A stretch of 20,044 bases of DNA, taken from Methanosarcinales archaeon (GTDB lineage: Archaea; Halobacteriota; Methanosarcinia; DSM-18856; Methermicoccaceae). The position numbers and the translations under genes are program-made. The DNA is taken from the NCBI GenBank assembly GCA_003661015.1, contig QMVI01000005.1:1-20044 (forward strand), given 5' to 3'. Under the pieces are notes generated by a model, which did no database searches, was not told where the DNA came from, and saw nothing but the letters and a program-made list of their open reading frames with translations. Of the stretch, positions 1-7,727 are shown piece by piece. Positions within the stretch are counted from its first letter, which is position 1. The number at the start of each line of letters is the position of its first letter.

Positions 1-1469
1 TCAACATCCATTGAATCTCGGGTATATGCAGCAATTGCAGCCGATATTGCAGCCATTTTTGCATCCTCTACACCGAAAGCAGCCGCAAGCGAATCTCTCT
101 TTTCCTTCTCGTCTTTGACAATCTTTTCAACAGATGCAACTATATTTCTTTCCTGAACAAAGTGTGTGTTGTAGTTTCCTTTCCTAAACTCTTTGTCTCT
201 CATGACAGCTTTGTGGAATGGTATGTTTGTAATAACCCCCACTATTATGTATTCATAGAGCGCTCTGTCCATTCTCTTTATGCTCTCATCTCTGTTTCTT
301 CCCCACACAGACAATTTCGATATCATTGGGTCGTAGTAGGGCGGTATCTCGTAGCCCATATGCACACCACTGTCCACCCTAACTCCCGGACCTCCCGGAG
401 ATCTGTATCTTCTTATTCTGCCTGGACAAGGTGCAAAATCTCTCAATGGGTCTTCTGCGTTGATTCTGCACTCTATTGCGTGACCATTGACAGTTATGTC
501 ATCTTGGGACACACTCATACCCTCTTCAGATGCTATCAATATCTGCTCCTTTACGATATCGACCCCAGTAGTCATCTCGGTTATTGGATGCTCTACCTGT
601 AATCGTGTGTTCATTTCGAGGAAGTAGAAGTTGCCATTTGAGTATATGAACTCTACAGTCCCAGCGTTTTTGTATCCTATGATTTCCCCCACTCTTTTTG
701 CAACCTTCCCCATCTTCTCTCTAAGCTCCTCAGTCATCACAGGCGATGGGGCCTCTTCGATGAGTTTCTGATGTCTTCTCTGTATTGAGCACTCCCTCTC
801 ATTCAAGTGTATTATTTCTCCATCATAATTTCCAAGTATCTGAAATTCTATGTGTCTCGGATTTGGCAGGTATTTTTCAAGAATCAGTCTTCCATCACCG
901 AATGCAGATGTTGCCACGCTCGTCGCTCTCTCAAATGCTTTGAGGATATCCTCTTCACTACGAGCAATCTGCATTCCTATCCCGCCACCACCTGCAGAAG
1001 CCTTTAAGATGACTGGATAGCCTATTTTCTCCGCACACTTCAGCACACTATCTTCATTGATATCGGAATAACCCGGTATAACGGGAACACCACCCCTCTC
1101 CATCATCTCTTTTGCCTTGCTCTTATCCCCCATCATCTCGATAACATCACTCGAAGGGCCTATGAATGTGATACCTTCATCTTCACATCTTTTTGCAAAA
1201 CTATGGTTTTCTGCGAGAAATCCATAGCCTGGATGTATGGCATCTGCACCACACTTTTTGGCTATCTCTATGATTGCCCCTATGTTCAAATAACTCTTTG
1301 AGGGTGGAGCCTCTCCAATTCTGTATGCCTCATCTGCATATCTTGCAAACAGTGCACCCTTGTCAGCGTCAGAATAAACTGCAACGCTCTTTATTCCAAG
1401 TTCTCTGCACGCCCTCATCACACGGATCGCTATCTCTCCTCTGTTCGCTACGAGCACTTTTTTGAACAT
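1..1469 (-). CDS. pycA: Biotin carboxylase subunit of pyruvate/acetyl-CoA carboxylase (3' end beyond window)
   Basis: This is the ATP-dependent biotin carboxylase subunit, which carboxylates biotin on a partner carrier protein to feed pyruvate or acetyl-CoA carboxylation. I translated the minus strand from ATG at 1469 to the window edge and found no stop, giving at least 489 codons. Archaeal PycA proteins are about 490-500 residues, so only a few are missing. The N-terminus reads MFKKVLVANRGEIAIR, the family opening. Further motifs are the HPGYGFLAEN box, a Gly-rich ATP-grasp loop (AGGGGIGM), ERECSIQRRHQK and the catalytic EMNTRLQVEHPITE segment. The gene is divergent from thiDN with only 43 bp between the starts, and a TATA-like element near 1491-1497 suggests a leaderless start. 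Archaeal PycA and the AccC of acyl-CoA carboxylases cannot be told apart without the partner subunit, so the symbol is tentative. Confidence 0.9.
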   Translation of the reverse strand, partial: MFKKVLVANRGEIAIRVMRACRELGIKSVAVYSDADKGALFARYADEAYRIGEAPPSKSYLNIGAIIEIAKKCGADAIHPGYGFLAENHSFAKRCEDEGITFIGPSSDVIEMMGDKSKAKEMMERGGVPVIPGYSDINEDSVLKCAEKIGYPVILKASAGGGGIGMQIARSEEDILKAFERATSVATSAFGDGRLILEKYLPNPRHIEFQILGNYDGEIIHLNERECSIQRRHQKLIEEAPSPVMTEELREKMGKVAKRVGEIIGYKNAGTVEFIYSNGNFYFLEMNTRLQVEHPITEMTTGVDIVKEQILIASEEGMSVSQDDITVNGHAIECRINAEDPLRDFAPCPGRIRRYRSPGGPGVRVDSGVHMGYEIPPYYDPMISKLSVWGRNRDESIKRMDRALYEYIIVGVITNIPFHKAVMRDKEFRKGNYNTHFVQERNIVASVEKIVKDEKEKRDSLAAAFGVEDAKMAAISAAIAAYTRDSMDV

Positions 1470-1512
1470 GGTACCATAATTAATTTTAAACTATTAATGG
1501 TTATTCTGTGGT
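1470..1512. promoter_or_regulatory. Divergent promoter region between pycA and thiDN
   Basis: This AT-rich 43-bp spacer separates the two divergent ATGs. On the plus strand TTTTAAAC (1484-1491) is centred about 25 bp before the thiDN ATG. On the minus strand TTAATAG (1491-1497) is about 25 bp before the pycA ATG. Both distances fit archaeal TATA boxes of leaderless transcripts, and the two elements adjoin, so TBP binding at one could exclude the other. Confidence 0.5.
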
Positions 1513-2853
1513 ATGAAGTGTGTAATGACGGTTGCAGGTTCTGATTCTGGGGGTGGTGCTGGGATACAAGCTGACTTGAAGACGTTTGGTGCTCTTGGAG
1601 TTCATGGTGTGAGTGTTGTAACTGCCATCACCTCACAGAACACGTTGGGCGTCCGTTCAATACATATTGTGCCTGTTGATGAAATCGAGTCTCAGTTTGA
1701 AGCAATCTTCGAAGACTTCAATGTTGAGTGGTGTAAAACAGGCATGCTTCCAAATGAGGAGACTATAAAGCTTGTTTGTGAAATACAGAAAAAGTATGGG
1801 TTGTCTCTGGTTGTTGACCCAGTTGTTTATGCGGAAAGTGGTGCGAAATTGACCAAATCAGCTGATGCATTGTGGAGGATTATGCAGAGATGCGTGGTTG
1901 CGACTCCAAACAAGATGGAGGCAGAGCTACTTTCAGGGGTCAGAATAGAATGCGAGGATGATGTTATTGAGGCGGGAGAGAGAATTGTTAAGAGGGGGTG
2001 TTCTGCTGTTGTGATAACGGGTGGTCATCTGGATGGCTCTGATTACTTGATTACATCTGATGAAGTTGAGGTGATAAGAGGGAAGTTGGTGGAAGGAGGA
2101 ACACACGGTGCTGGCTGTACTTTCTCTGCAGCCCTCACATCTTACTTATCGAGGGGATTTGACCTTCTGGAAGCATGCAAACTGGCAAAGGAATTTACAA
2201 AGTCTGCAATAATACACAGTACTCCTGTTGGAAGAGGTTCACATCCCGTTGACCAACTTCACGAGACAAGGGAATACTCAGAACGTTTTAAAGTCCTTTT
2301 GAATGTCAGGAAAGCGGTTGATATCATTGTCAGCACCCCCGAGTTTTCCGAGGTTATACCTGAGGTTGGCACAAATGTGGGCATGGGCATAATGGGGGCA
2401 AAAAGCGAGGAGGATGTTGCTGCTGTGAGCGGAAGGATTGTTCGTACTCTCTGTACGACATCTCTCACCCAGTAGCCAAACGCATGTGGTGATGTAGAGT
2501 TTGGGGCAAGTGGGCATGTTGCAAGAATAATACTCACCGCTCATTCCATATTTCCACACATAAGAGCTGCAATTAATATGAGGTATGGAGAGGATGTTAT
2601 CAGGGCATGTGAGATACTGGGTTTGAGGATAGGTAGTTTTTCGAGAGATGAAGAGCCGGAAGGTGTATCCACGATGGAGTGGGGAATTTCGACAGTGCTA
2701 TCCAAGGGAGAAGTCGATGTGATATACGATAAGGGAGCAGTAGGCAAGGAGCCCATGGTCAGGTTGATAGGAAAGGATGCAGTTGAGGTTGCACAGAGAG
2801 CTGTTGATATTGCAAGATTTATAAGTTAGGAATTGGATAGAAATAATGGGTGA
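1513..2853 (+). CDS. thiDN: Bifunctional HMP(-P) kinase / thiamine-phosphate synthase ThiD-ThiN, with in-frame TAG codon
   Basis: This thiamine biosynthesis fusion combines ThiD (phosphorylates hydroxymethylpyrimidine and its phosphate) with ThiN (the archaeal thiamine-phosphate synthase, unrelated to ThiE). ThiD spans residues 1-250, with AGSDSGGGAGIQAD at 8-21 and the anion-hole GTHGAGC at 196-202. ThiN begins near residue 266. Codon 321 (2473-2475) is TAG. The same frame continues with PNACGDVEFGASGHVAR, the ThiN core, then NMRYGEDVI and MEWGIS to the C-terminus. An internal start at 2578 would lose the conserved EFGAS-HVAR block, so the two open segments are best read as one protein. A second TAG at 2827-2829 is either the stop (438 residues) or is also read through, giving seven more residues (ELDRNNG) to TGA at 2851-2853. 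I give the longer end because no other gene here uses TAG as its stop. Confidence 0.85.
2473..2475 (+). other. In-frame TAG codon in thiDN (candidate pyrrolysine)
   Basis: This is codon 321, between GRIVR-TLCTTSLTQ and PNACGDVEFGAS. The frame is unchanged on both sides. It lies in a loop between conserved ThiN blocks, and this loop looks a few residues longer than I remember in typical ThiN. Confidence 0.75.
2818..2824 (+). promoter_or_regulatory. TATA box for RNase P RNA
   Basis: TTTATAA is centred at 2821, about 27 bp before the predicted RNA 5' end at 2848. The box lies inside the last codons of thiDN, so the RNA promoter is embedded in the upstream gene. Confidence 0.6.
2827..2829 (+). 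other. TAG near the end of thiDN: stop or sense codon
   Basis: This TAG follows ARFIS, a plausible natural C-terminus of ThiN. The frame stays open for seven more codons to TGA at 2851-2853. If TAG is always sense here, the protein gains eight residues counting the TAG. Confidence 0.4.
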
Positions 2854-3145
2854 GAGAGGAAGGGCGGCTTACGCACCCATGGGGTGTGAGGAAAGTCCCC
2901 CCTCCGTTTGGACGCACGAACGCCCGAAAGGGCGTAGGGCGAGAGCCCTGGCAATGGCACAGAAACGACACCGCCACGTATGAGTGCGATGATTCCGCAA
3001 GGATGAGGTCGTACGTGTGCGGATGAAACGGCAAATCCTCGTGGGTGCAAGCGGTGGATGAAGGCGGACGTCCAACCGCCTCCACCAATATGCGCTTAGC
3101 CAAATGCCGCCGAAACAGAAGGGGGCTTACTCTCCTCACTCACCC
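2848..3145 (+). ncRNA. rnpB: RNase P RNA, archaeal type A
   Basis: This is the catalytic RNA of RNase P, which removes the 5' leader from pre-tRNAs. The conserved P4 5' strand GAGGAAAGTCC is at 2888-2898. ACAGAAAC follows in the middle, GATGAAACGGCAA is downstream, TTAGCCAAATGCCGCC lies before the end, and the P4 3' strand ACAGAAGGGGGCTTAC is at 3115-3130. The ends are fixed by helix P1: GGGTGAGAGAGGA at the 5' end pairs with TCCTCACTCACCC at the 3' end with one mismatch. The length of about 298 nt is normal for archaea. The RNA is visibly more GC-rich than the neighbouring genes. Its last bases overlap the 3' end of cobT on the opposite strand. Confidence 0.95.
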
Positions 3146-4209
3146 TTTGCTTTCGACACTCCCGCCTCCTCAAATGTTTTCATTTCGGTGAGAATTTTAG
3201 CACTTGCCTCCACGATTGAGATTCCAAGCGCAGCACCTGTCCCCTCGCCGAGACGCATATTGAAATTGAATAGGGGATTGAGTCCAAGTTCATTCAGAAC
3301 CGCTGAATGTCCCGGTTCTGCCGATTTATGTGCTATAGTCAGGTAATTCTTGACTTCCGGATGCAATTTAGATGCAATCAAAGCCCCGACTCCGGAAATG
3401 AATCCATCCACTACGACCGGTACATGGTTAGCACATGCAGAAAGCACAACACCACATATGCCTCCTATCTCAAAACCACCAACCTTTGATAAAACATCTA
3501 TTGGGTCGGCGGGGTCTGGTTTGTGAAGCTCGATTGCATTTTCTATGGCTTCAATCTTTCTTTTTAGCTTTTCATCATCTATACCAGTTCCTCTCCCACA
3601 AACCTTCTACACGGGGAGTCCTGTGAATACCGCTGTGATGGCGGTGGAGGGTGATGTGTTCCCGATTCCCATATCCCCTGTTCCAACCACATCACATCCT
3701 CGTTTATAAATTTCCTCAAAAATCTCTATTCCAGCCTCTATAGAGCGTATGGCTTGTTTTCTTGTCATGGCAGGCTCTTTTTCCATATTCCTTGTTCCAT
3801 GTCCTATTTTTTTCACGATGAAGTCTTGACGAGATTCAGGGGGTGGTCTGATGTCGGATTTCACACCCATATCCACCACAATCACTTTTGCACCGACATG
3901 TCTTGCAAGAACATTTATCGCAGCTCCACCAGATAAAAAATTGTACACCATCTGGGCGGTAACATCTTGCGGGTATATACCAATACCACTCTCAACTATC
4001 CCATGGTCTCCCGCCATCGTGATTATGACCTTTGAGTCGATTCTTGGCATTGGATTTCGTGTTATGCCAGCGAGTTTGACCGACAGATCTTCAAGAAGCC
4101 CAAGGCTTCCAATGGGTTTTGTTAAATTGTCCTGCCTGTCCTTTGCCTTCTTCATCGCTTCTTCATCAAGTGGTTCGATTCTTTCAATAGTCCTTTCAAT
4201 GGTATCCAT
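3136..4209 (-). CDS. cobT: Nicotinate-nucleotide-dimethylbenzimidazole phosphoribosyltransferase family protein, with in-frame TAG codon
   Basis: CobT activates the lower-ligand base of cobamides by transferring phosphoribose from nicotinate mononucleotide. The reconstructed protein has 357 positions, close to the usual 350-360. Motifs in order are KPIGSLG near residue 32, MAGDHGIVESGI near 65, FLSGGAAINVLARH near 92, GDMGIGNTS near 183, GRGTGIDDEKL just after the TAG, VVVDGFISG near 264 and RLGEGTGAA with the catalytic Glu near residue 322. Codon 201 (3607-3609) is TAG. Translating through it gives GLPV-TAG-KVCGRGTG, which matches the family spacing without any indel, so this is one codon substitution. 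The stop is TGA at 3136-3138, inside the 3' strand of rnpB helix P1. A TATA box at 4233-4240 lies about 27 bp before the ATG. The GGGGTGAG just before the ATG is SD-like. Confidence 0.92.
3607..3609 (-). other. In-frame TAG codon in cobT (candidate pyrrolysine)
   Basis: This is codon 201, read as CTA on the plus strand, between TGLPV and KVCGRGTGIDD. It aligns to a variable surface position of the family (often Glu, from memory), with unchanged frame and spacing. Confidence 0.85.
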
Positions 4210-4232
4210 TTCTCACCCCACTATCACACTCA

Positions 4233-4240
4233 GTATAAAG
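4233..4240 (-). promoter_or_regulatory. TATA box of cobT
   Basis: CTTTATAC on the minus strand is centred about 27 bp before the cobT ATG. An AT-only near-palindrome (A-run then T-run, 4241-4258) lies directly upstream. Confidence 0.5.
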
Positions 4241-4323
4241 TTTAAAAAATTTTTTAACTTTAATCAAAATATTTTTAGAAAGTTGTAAATTATATTTGAA
4301 TTGGGAATTTGAATTAGAGGTAT

Positions 4324-4350
4324 GAATAATCTATGGAATAATCTATAAAT
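4324..4350 (+). promoter_or_regulatory. herA promoter with 11-bp direct repeat
   Basis: GAATAATCTAT occurs at 4324-4334 and again at 4336-4346. The second copy runs into CTATAAAT (4343-4350), a TATA box about 27 bp before the herA ATG at 4374. This fits a leaderless transcript with a possible binding site at the TATA/BRE region. The rest of the 164-bp cobT-herA spacer is AT-rich with no gene that I can see. Confidence 0.45.
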
Positions 4351-4373
4351 GTATAACTGCACCATCATGAATT

Positions 4374-5945
4374 ATGTTGCTTGGCAGAGTATGTACCTTT
4401 GACGCAGATACTTTCGAATTCATAACAAGAAAAGTAATTCCTTCTGGTATGTTTGTGTGCTATTACGAAGAAGATAAGCCGGTACTGTGTAGAGTGTGCG
4501 AGTGTACACCTTTGAATGAGCTCCCACCTGAGCTGTTGGATGCAGAGTCGGTAAAATGGGAGGAGATAATGGAGTTTTTCGGGTTTGATACCACTAATTT
4601 CAAACTTTTTAGTGTAAAAGCAAAACTTATAGGATATTTTGACAAAAACCTCGGCGAATTCATAAATCCAAGAAGGATGCCTCCGCCCGGCACACCTGTT
4701 GAGGAAGCTGGCAGGGATGTGTTGGTGTACCTCAGCAAGGTGGGAGACGGAGAAGGCTCTGCTTACATAGGAGAGGTGCTTGGCACTGATGTTCCAGTGT
4801 ATATTTCGGTAAGGGATATCGTGAGTCAGCACCTCTCTGTCATAGCATCAACCGGTGCTGGAAAATCATATGCAGTGGGTGTGATTCTTGAGGAGATGAT
4901 GATGCCCAAGAACTGTGCATCTGTTCTTGTGCTTGACCCACATGGTGAATATTCATCGATGGTAGAAATCATGAACAATCAGAATTTCAGGTCTGAGGAG
5001 TATCGGGCTAATGTAATGGTTGTGAAGCCAGAGAAAATAAAAGTTAGGCTGGGCGACCTTGAGCCAGAGGACTTGTTATCACTCATAGATGATGGAAACC
5101 TCTCTGAGAAGATGAGAACCTTCCTCACCAAGGCATATTATGACGCAAAAGAAAACATCCTCACGTATTCGAGTCTAATTGGTGCGGTTGAAGCTTTGGG
5201 GGAGGACAAGAGACACGAATCAACTGTTGATGCACTTAGATGGAGGCTCGAAAAACTTCGAAGAGTGGGTGTTCTTGATGACTATCGTGGAATTCCTCTC
5301 AGAGATTATTTCAGAGCAGGAAGACTGACAATCGTTGATGTGAGTGGCATACCAGACAGTCTACAACAACTTGTTGCAACAGTTCTTCTGAGACTGCTGT
5401 TTGATGCAAGAAAGGGAACTATCACGGGAGAGTATGTAGAAGGAGATGAGAGATATATCCCTTCCCCAGCGTTTGTCGTACTTGAAGAAGCCCACAGATT
5501 TGCACCAAGAGAAGGATTCTCTCTATCGAAAAAGATACTGAAGACAATTCTTTCTGAGGGAAGGAAGTTTGGTGTGGGCGTCTGCCTGATATCACAAAGG
5601 CCAAGCAAGATTGATCAGGATGTATTGTCTCAATGTCTGTCTCAAATCACACTGAGAATTGTGAATCCAGCTGACCAAGAGTACATAGCACAAACAGTAG
5701 AGAGTTTCAGCAGGGACATCGTGAGGGAACTACCTTCATTACCCACAGGTGTCGCCATCGTTTCTGGTATATGCATAAATACACCCACGCTTGTTAGGGT
5801 GAGGAACAGAATCATCAAACCGAGGATTGGGCAGTCGATAAATGCACCTGCGGAATGGAGGAGAATTGCCCAAGAGACAGATGACAGAATGTCGGAAGTG
5901 CCAGCACACAAATCATCATCGATTGAGGAGGACCTTGGGATATGA
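4374..5945 (+). CDS. herA: HerA-like hexameric ATPase (DUF87 family)
   Basis: This 523-residue protein is a HerA/FtsK-class P-loop ATPase, a DNA translocase that in archaea usually acts with the NurA nuclease in double-strand-break end resection. An N-terminal HAS-barrel-like region (1-145) is followed by Walker A ASTGAGKS at 158-165 and LDPHGEYS at 187-194. Walker B FVVLEEAHRF is at 367-376, and the SEGRKFGVG...ISQRPSK block at 394-412 is typical of HerA. The C-terminus has NPADQEYI and LPTGVAIVSG. No NurA gene is adjacent. The stop overlaps the ubiX start (ATGA), so the two are co-transcribed. A TATA box at 4343-4350 suggests a leaderless start at 4374. It may be the canonical HerA or a HerA-like paralogue, because the missing NurA leaves this open. 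Confidence 0.85.
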   Translation: MLLGRVCTFDADTFEFITRKVIPSGMFVCYYEEDKPVLCRVCECTPLNELPPELLDAESVKWEEIMEFFGFDTTNFKLFSVKAKLIGYFDKNLGEFINPRRMPPPGTPVEEAGRDVLVYLSKVGDGEGSAYIGEVLGTDVPVYISVRDIVSQHLSVIASTGAGKSYAVGVILEEMMMPKNCASVLVLDPHGEYSSMVEIMNNQNFRSEEYRANVMVVKPEKIKVRLGDLEPEDLLSLIDDGNLSEKMRTFLTKAYYDAKENILTYSSLIGAVEALGEDKRHESTVDALRWRLEKLRRVGVLDDYRGIPLRDYFRAGRLTIVDVSGIPDSLQQLVATVLLRLLFDARKGTITGEYVEGDERYIPSPAFVVLEEAHRFAPREGFSLSKKILKTILSEGRKFGVGVCLISQRPSKIDQDVLSQCLSQITLRIVNPADQEYIAQTVESFSRDIVRELPSLPTGVAIVSGICINTPTLVRVRNRIIKPRIGQSINAPAEWRRIAQETDDRMSEVPAHKSSSIEEDLGI

Positions 5946-6529
5946 GGATAGTGGTTGGAATGACCGGAGCAAGCGGGATACAGATAGGATTGAAGATACT
6001 TGATGTGCTGAGCGAGGGAGGGGATGACATTGACATAGATCTGATACTCTCGAAACCAGCTCTCAGAATATTACAACTCGAGACTGACATGTTTCCAGAA
6101 GATGTGGTTGAAAAGGCTACGTTTGTGTGGGACGATTATGATATGGATGCTCCAGTAGCGAGCGGCTCCTGTCGATTTGATGGCATGGTTGTTGTACCGT
6201 GCAGTATGAAGACACTTGGAGAAATAGCATCAGGCATATCCCAGACGCTCATTTCAAGGGTTGCTGATGTATGTCTGAAAGAGAGAAGAAAACTCGTCCT
6301 CGTTCCGAGGGAGACACCTCTCAACGTCATACATCTGGAGAACATGTTGAAAGTTGCAAGGGCTGGAGCCATTGTGCTTCCAGCATGTCCTGCATATTAC
6401 ACAAGACCAAGGACTGCTGAGGATTGCATAGATTTCATAGCAGGCAGAGTTCTGGATATGCTTGGTGTCAAGCATTCTCTATACACAAGTTGGGAAGAGT
6501 TGAGAGAGGACGAACTCAGAGAAGGCTGA
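5942..6529 (+). CDS. ubiX: Flavin prenyltransferase UbiX
   Basis: UbiX makes prenylated FMN, the cofactor of UbiD-type decarboxylases, from FMN and dimethylallyl (pyro)phosphate. The 195-residue length is normal. The FMN loop GMTGASG is at 6-12. The conserved PCSMKTLGEIASGI lies near 81-94, followed by LVPRETPLNVIHLENML near 120-136 and PACPAYYTRP near 148-157. The ATG overlaps the herA stop by four bases. The 3' end overlaps the convergent fwdB-like gene by 14 bp. No ubiD lies in the window, so the decarboxylase it serves is elsewhere. Linkage to herA has no evident functional logic. Confidence 0.9.
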   Translation: MRIVVGMTGASGIQIGLKILDVLSEGGDDIDIDLILSKPALRILQLETDMFPEDVVEKATFVWDDYDMDAPVASGSCRFDGMVVVPCSMKTLGEIASGISQTLISRVADVCLKERRKLVLVPRETPLNVIHLENMLKVARAGAIVLPACPAYYTRPRTAEDCIDFIAGRVLDMLGVKHSLYTSWEELREDELREG

Positions 6530-7673
6530 GTACCTCTTTCAGAATCTCTGAACTCTTTGGTCTGTCCTCATAGAGCTGCGGTATCTTAACAGTCTTTCCA
6601 TCGAGCCTTACAATCTCTCCACCTTCATCAAGTCCGAGCTTTGCAACCGGGAATGAATGGTGTGCGAGCTTTGTTGTGAGCGTTGGATGAGGCGACAGAG
6701 AGATTATTTTCGCATCGTTGCATGGAAGTTCGAATAGCACATCTCCACACAGGTCTATTATCAGGTCAGCTCCGCTTTTGTATATTGGTTCGGATTTTGT
6801 CCATTCGCCATCATATTTGATGGCATTTATGGAACCACTCCTTTCCATCATGAGTGTGCAAACCCCTCTTGAATTTGCGTTCAGGAATAGAGGTGAGAAT
6901 GAGAATGTAGTTTTCAGTTCAAGTGTCTCTTTCAACTCCAAAAAAGGTTTGAGCTCTTCATCCTTTACAGCCTCGTTTCCTATGATTACAACGCCATCCT
7001 CTGCCCTCTTTATTAGCCTTACAAGGTTTATTATCTCCTTTTGTTCAACATATTTTGTGGGTCTTGGAACACTCCCAGCTATCGCATCTGAGAGTATTGT
7101 GTAAAACTTGCTTATTTCAGCATACTCGACCTTCATATACTTGTTTACAACTCTGCCACACGATGATTGGTGCGCATCTATACACACAGTCTTCCTGTCT
7201 TTCTCCCATCCTTGTTGTCTTTTTTCTCCCCTTGGATAGTAAGAGTACATCGAAAGATGTCTTGGATGTGTGCTCAAAGGGTCACAAAAGAGGTATAGGA
7301 TAACATCTGCGTTGTCTTTTATCCAGTCAAGGCTAACTTCCCTCAATTCTCCTCGGAGTAATAGTTCCAGTACATGTCCGTGGTAGAGAGATGTCTCGTT
7401 ATCGACTCTTGCACCGACTTTTTCTGCTATATCAAGAGCATAACCAACGGCTTCCTGAGAGAGGTTTGATAGCCCATATATCAGAGGAGTAGATGCCTTA
7501 TCCAACTCCTGAGCAATCAGTTCGGCAACCTCCTCAACATCCAGCTCTTTCTTTAGATTTGCTTTGAGGTATTCAGTTCCTTTCCGACAGGCATTGAAGA
7601 TATCTGCCCCGTCTATCACCACGTCCTCACATGCGAGGGCACAACCCGTGCATACAGTAGTTATGGTACTCAT
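6516..7673 (-). CDS. fwdB: Formylmethanofuran dehydrogenase subunit B homologue lacking the metal-ligand Cys
   Basis: FwdB/FmdB is the Mo/W-bis-pterin subunit of formylmethanofuran dehydrogenase, the CO2-fixing or releasing enzyme of methanogenic C1 metabolism. This 385-residue homologue keeps the N-terminal 4Fe-4S cysteines (C8, C11, C15, C29), the PLIYGLSN block, DNADVILYLFCDPLSTHPRH near 120-139 and a RGEKRQQG segment. At the position of the Cys or Sec that ligates Mo/W (family motif around CHGP), this protein reads SLYHGH with Tyr97. I checked the DNA and the codon is TAC. It is also somewhat shorter than typical FwdB (about 430), and no other fwd/fmd subunit adjoins it. It could be a specialised paralogue or a non-catalytic scaffold, like the bacterial Fhc homologue that lacks the metal cofactor. 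The stop is TGA. The gene appears to have its own promoter at 7691-7720. Confidence 0.75.
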   Translation of the reverse strand: MSTITTVCTGCALACEDVVIDGADIFNACRKGTEYLKANLKKELDVEEVAELIAQELDKASTPLIYGLSNLSQEAVGYALDIAEKVGARVDNETSLYHGHVLELLLRGELREVSLDWIKDNADVILYLFCDPLSTHPRHLSMYSYYPRGEKRQQGWEKDRKTVCIDAHQSSCGRVVNKYMKVEYAEISKFYTILSDAIAGSVPRPTKYVEQKEIINLVRLIKRAEDGVVIIGNEAVKDEELKPFLELKETLELKTTFSFSPLFLNANSRGVCTLMMERSGSINAIKYDGEWTKSEPIYKSGADLIIDLCGDVLFELPCNDAKIISLSPHPTLTTKLAHHSFPVAKLGLDEGGEIVRLDGKTVKIPQLYEDRPKSSEILKEVLSLL

Positions 7674-7690
7674 GTTAAATGGACAGACAA

Positions 7691-7720
7691 CCTTCGTGTA
7701 TATATTGCCTTCGTGTATAT
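7691..7720 (-). promoter_or_regulatory. fwdB-like promoter with 13-bp direct repeats
   Basis: CCTTCGTGTATAT occurs perfectly at 7691-7703 and 7708-7720 (period 17 bp, plus-strand reading). Between and within the copies lies a TATATA core (about 7698-7705 on the minus strand), roughly 27 bp before the fwdB-like ATG at 7673. This gives a TATA box partly covered by a tandem repeat, as expected for a regulated promoter. Confidence 0.45.
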
Positions 7721-7727
7721 GTTGTTT

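Noticed and set aside
162..602. Plus-strand open frame opposite pycA.
   Set aside because: It is a shadow of the biotin carboxylase gene, which is open in the antisense frame with clear family motifs.
1513..2829. thiDN as a pseudogene or as two separate genes.
   Set aside because: The frame is unchanged across the TAG, conserved ThiN residues lie immediately after it, and three other genes show the same TAG-only pattern. An internal start at 2578 would drop the conserved core.
3136..4209. cobT as frameshifted or truncated gene fragments.
   Set aside because: I translated the 3448-3609 stretch and it is in the same frame as both halves, with only a TAG between them.
4210..4373. A small RNA or riboswitch in the cobT-herA spacer, for example a cobalamin riboswitch.
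   Set aside because: The spacer is AT-rich, contains both TATA boxes, and shows no cobalamin-riboswitch conserved core or stable stem that I can see.
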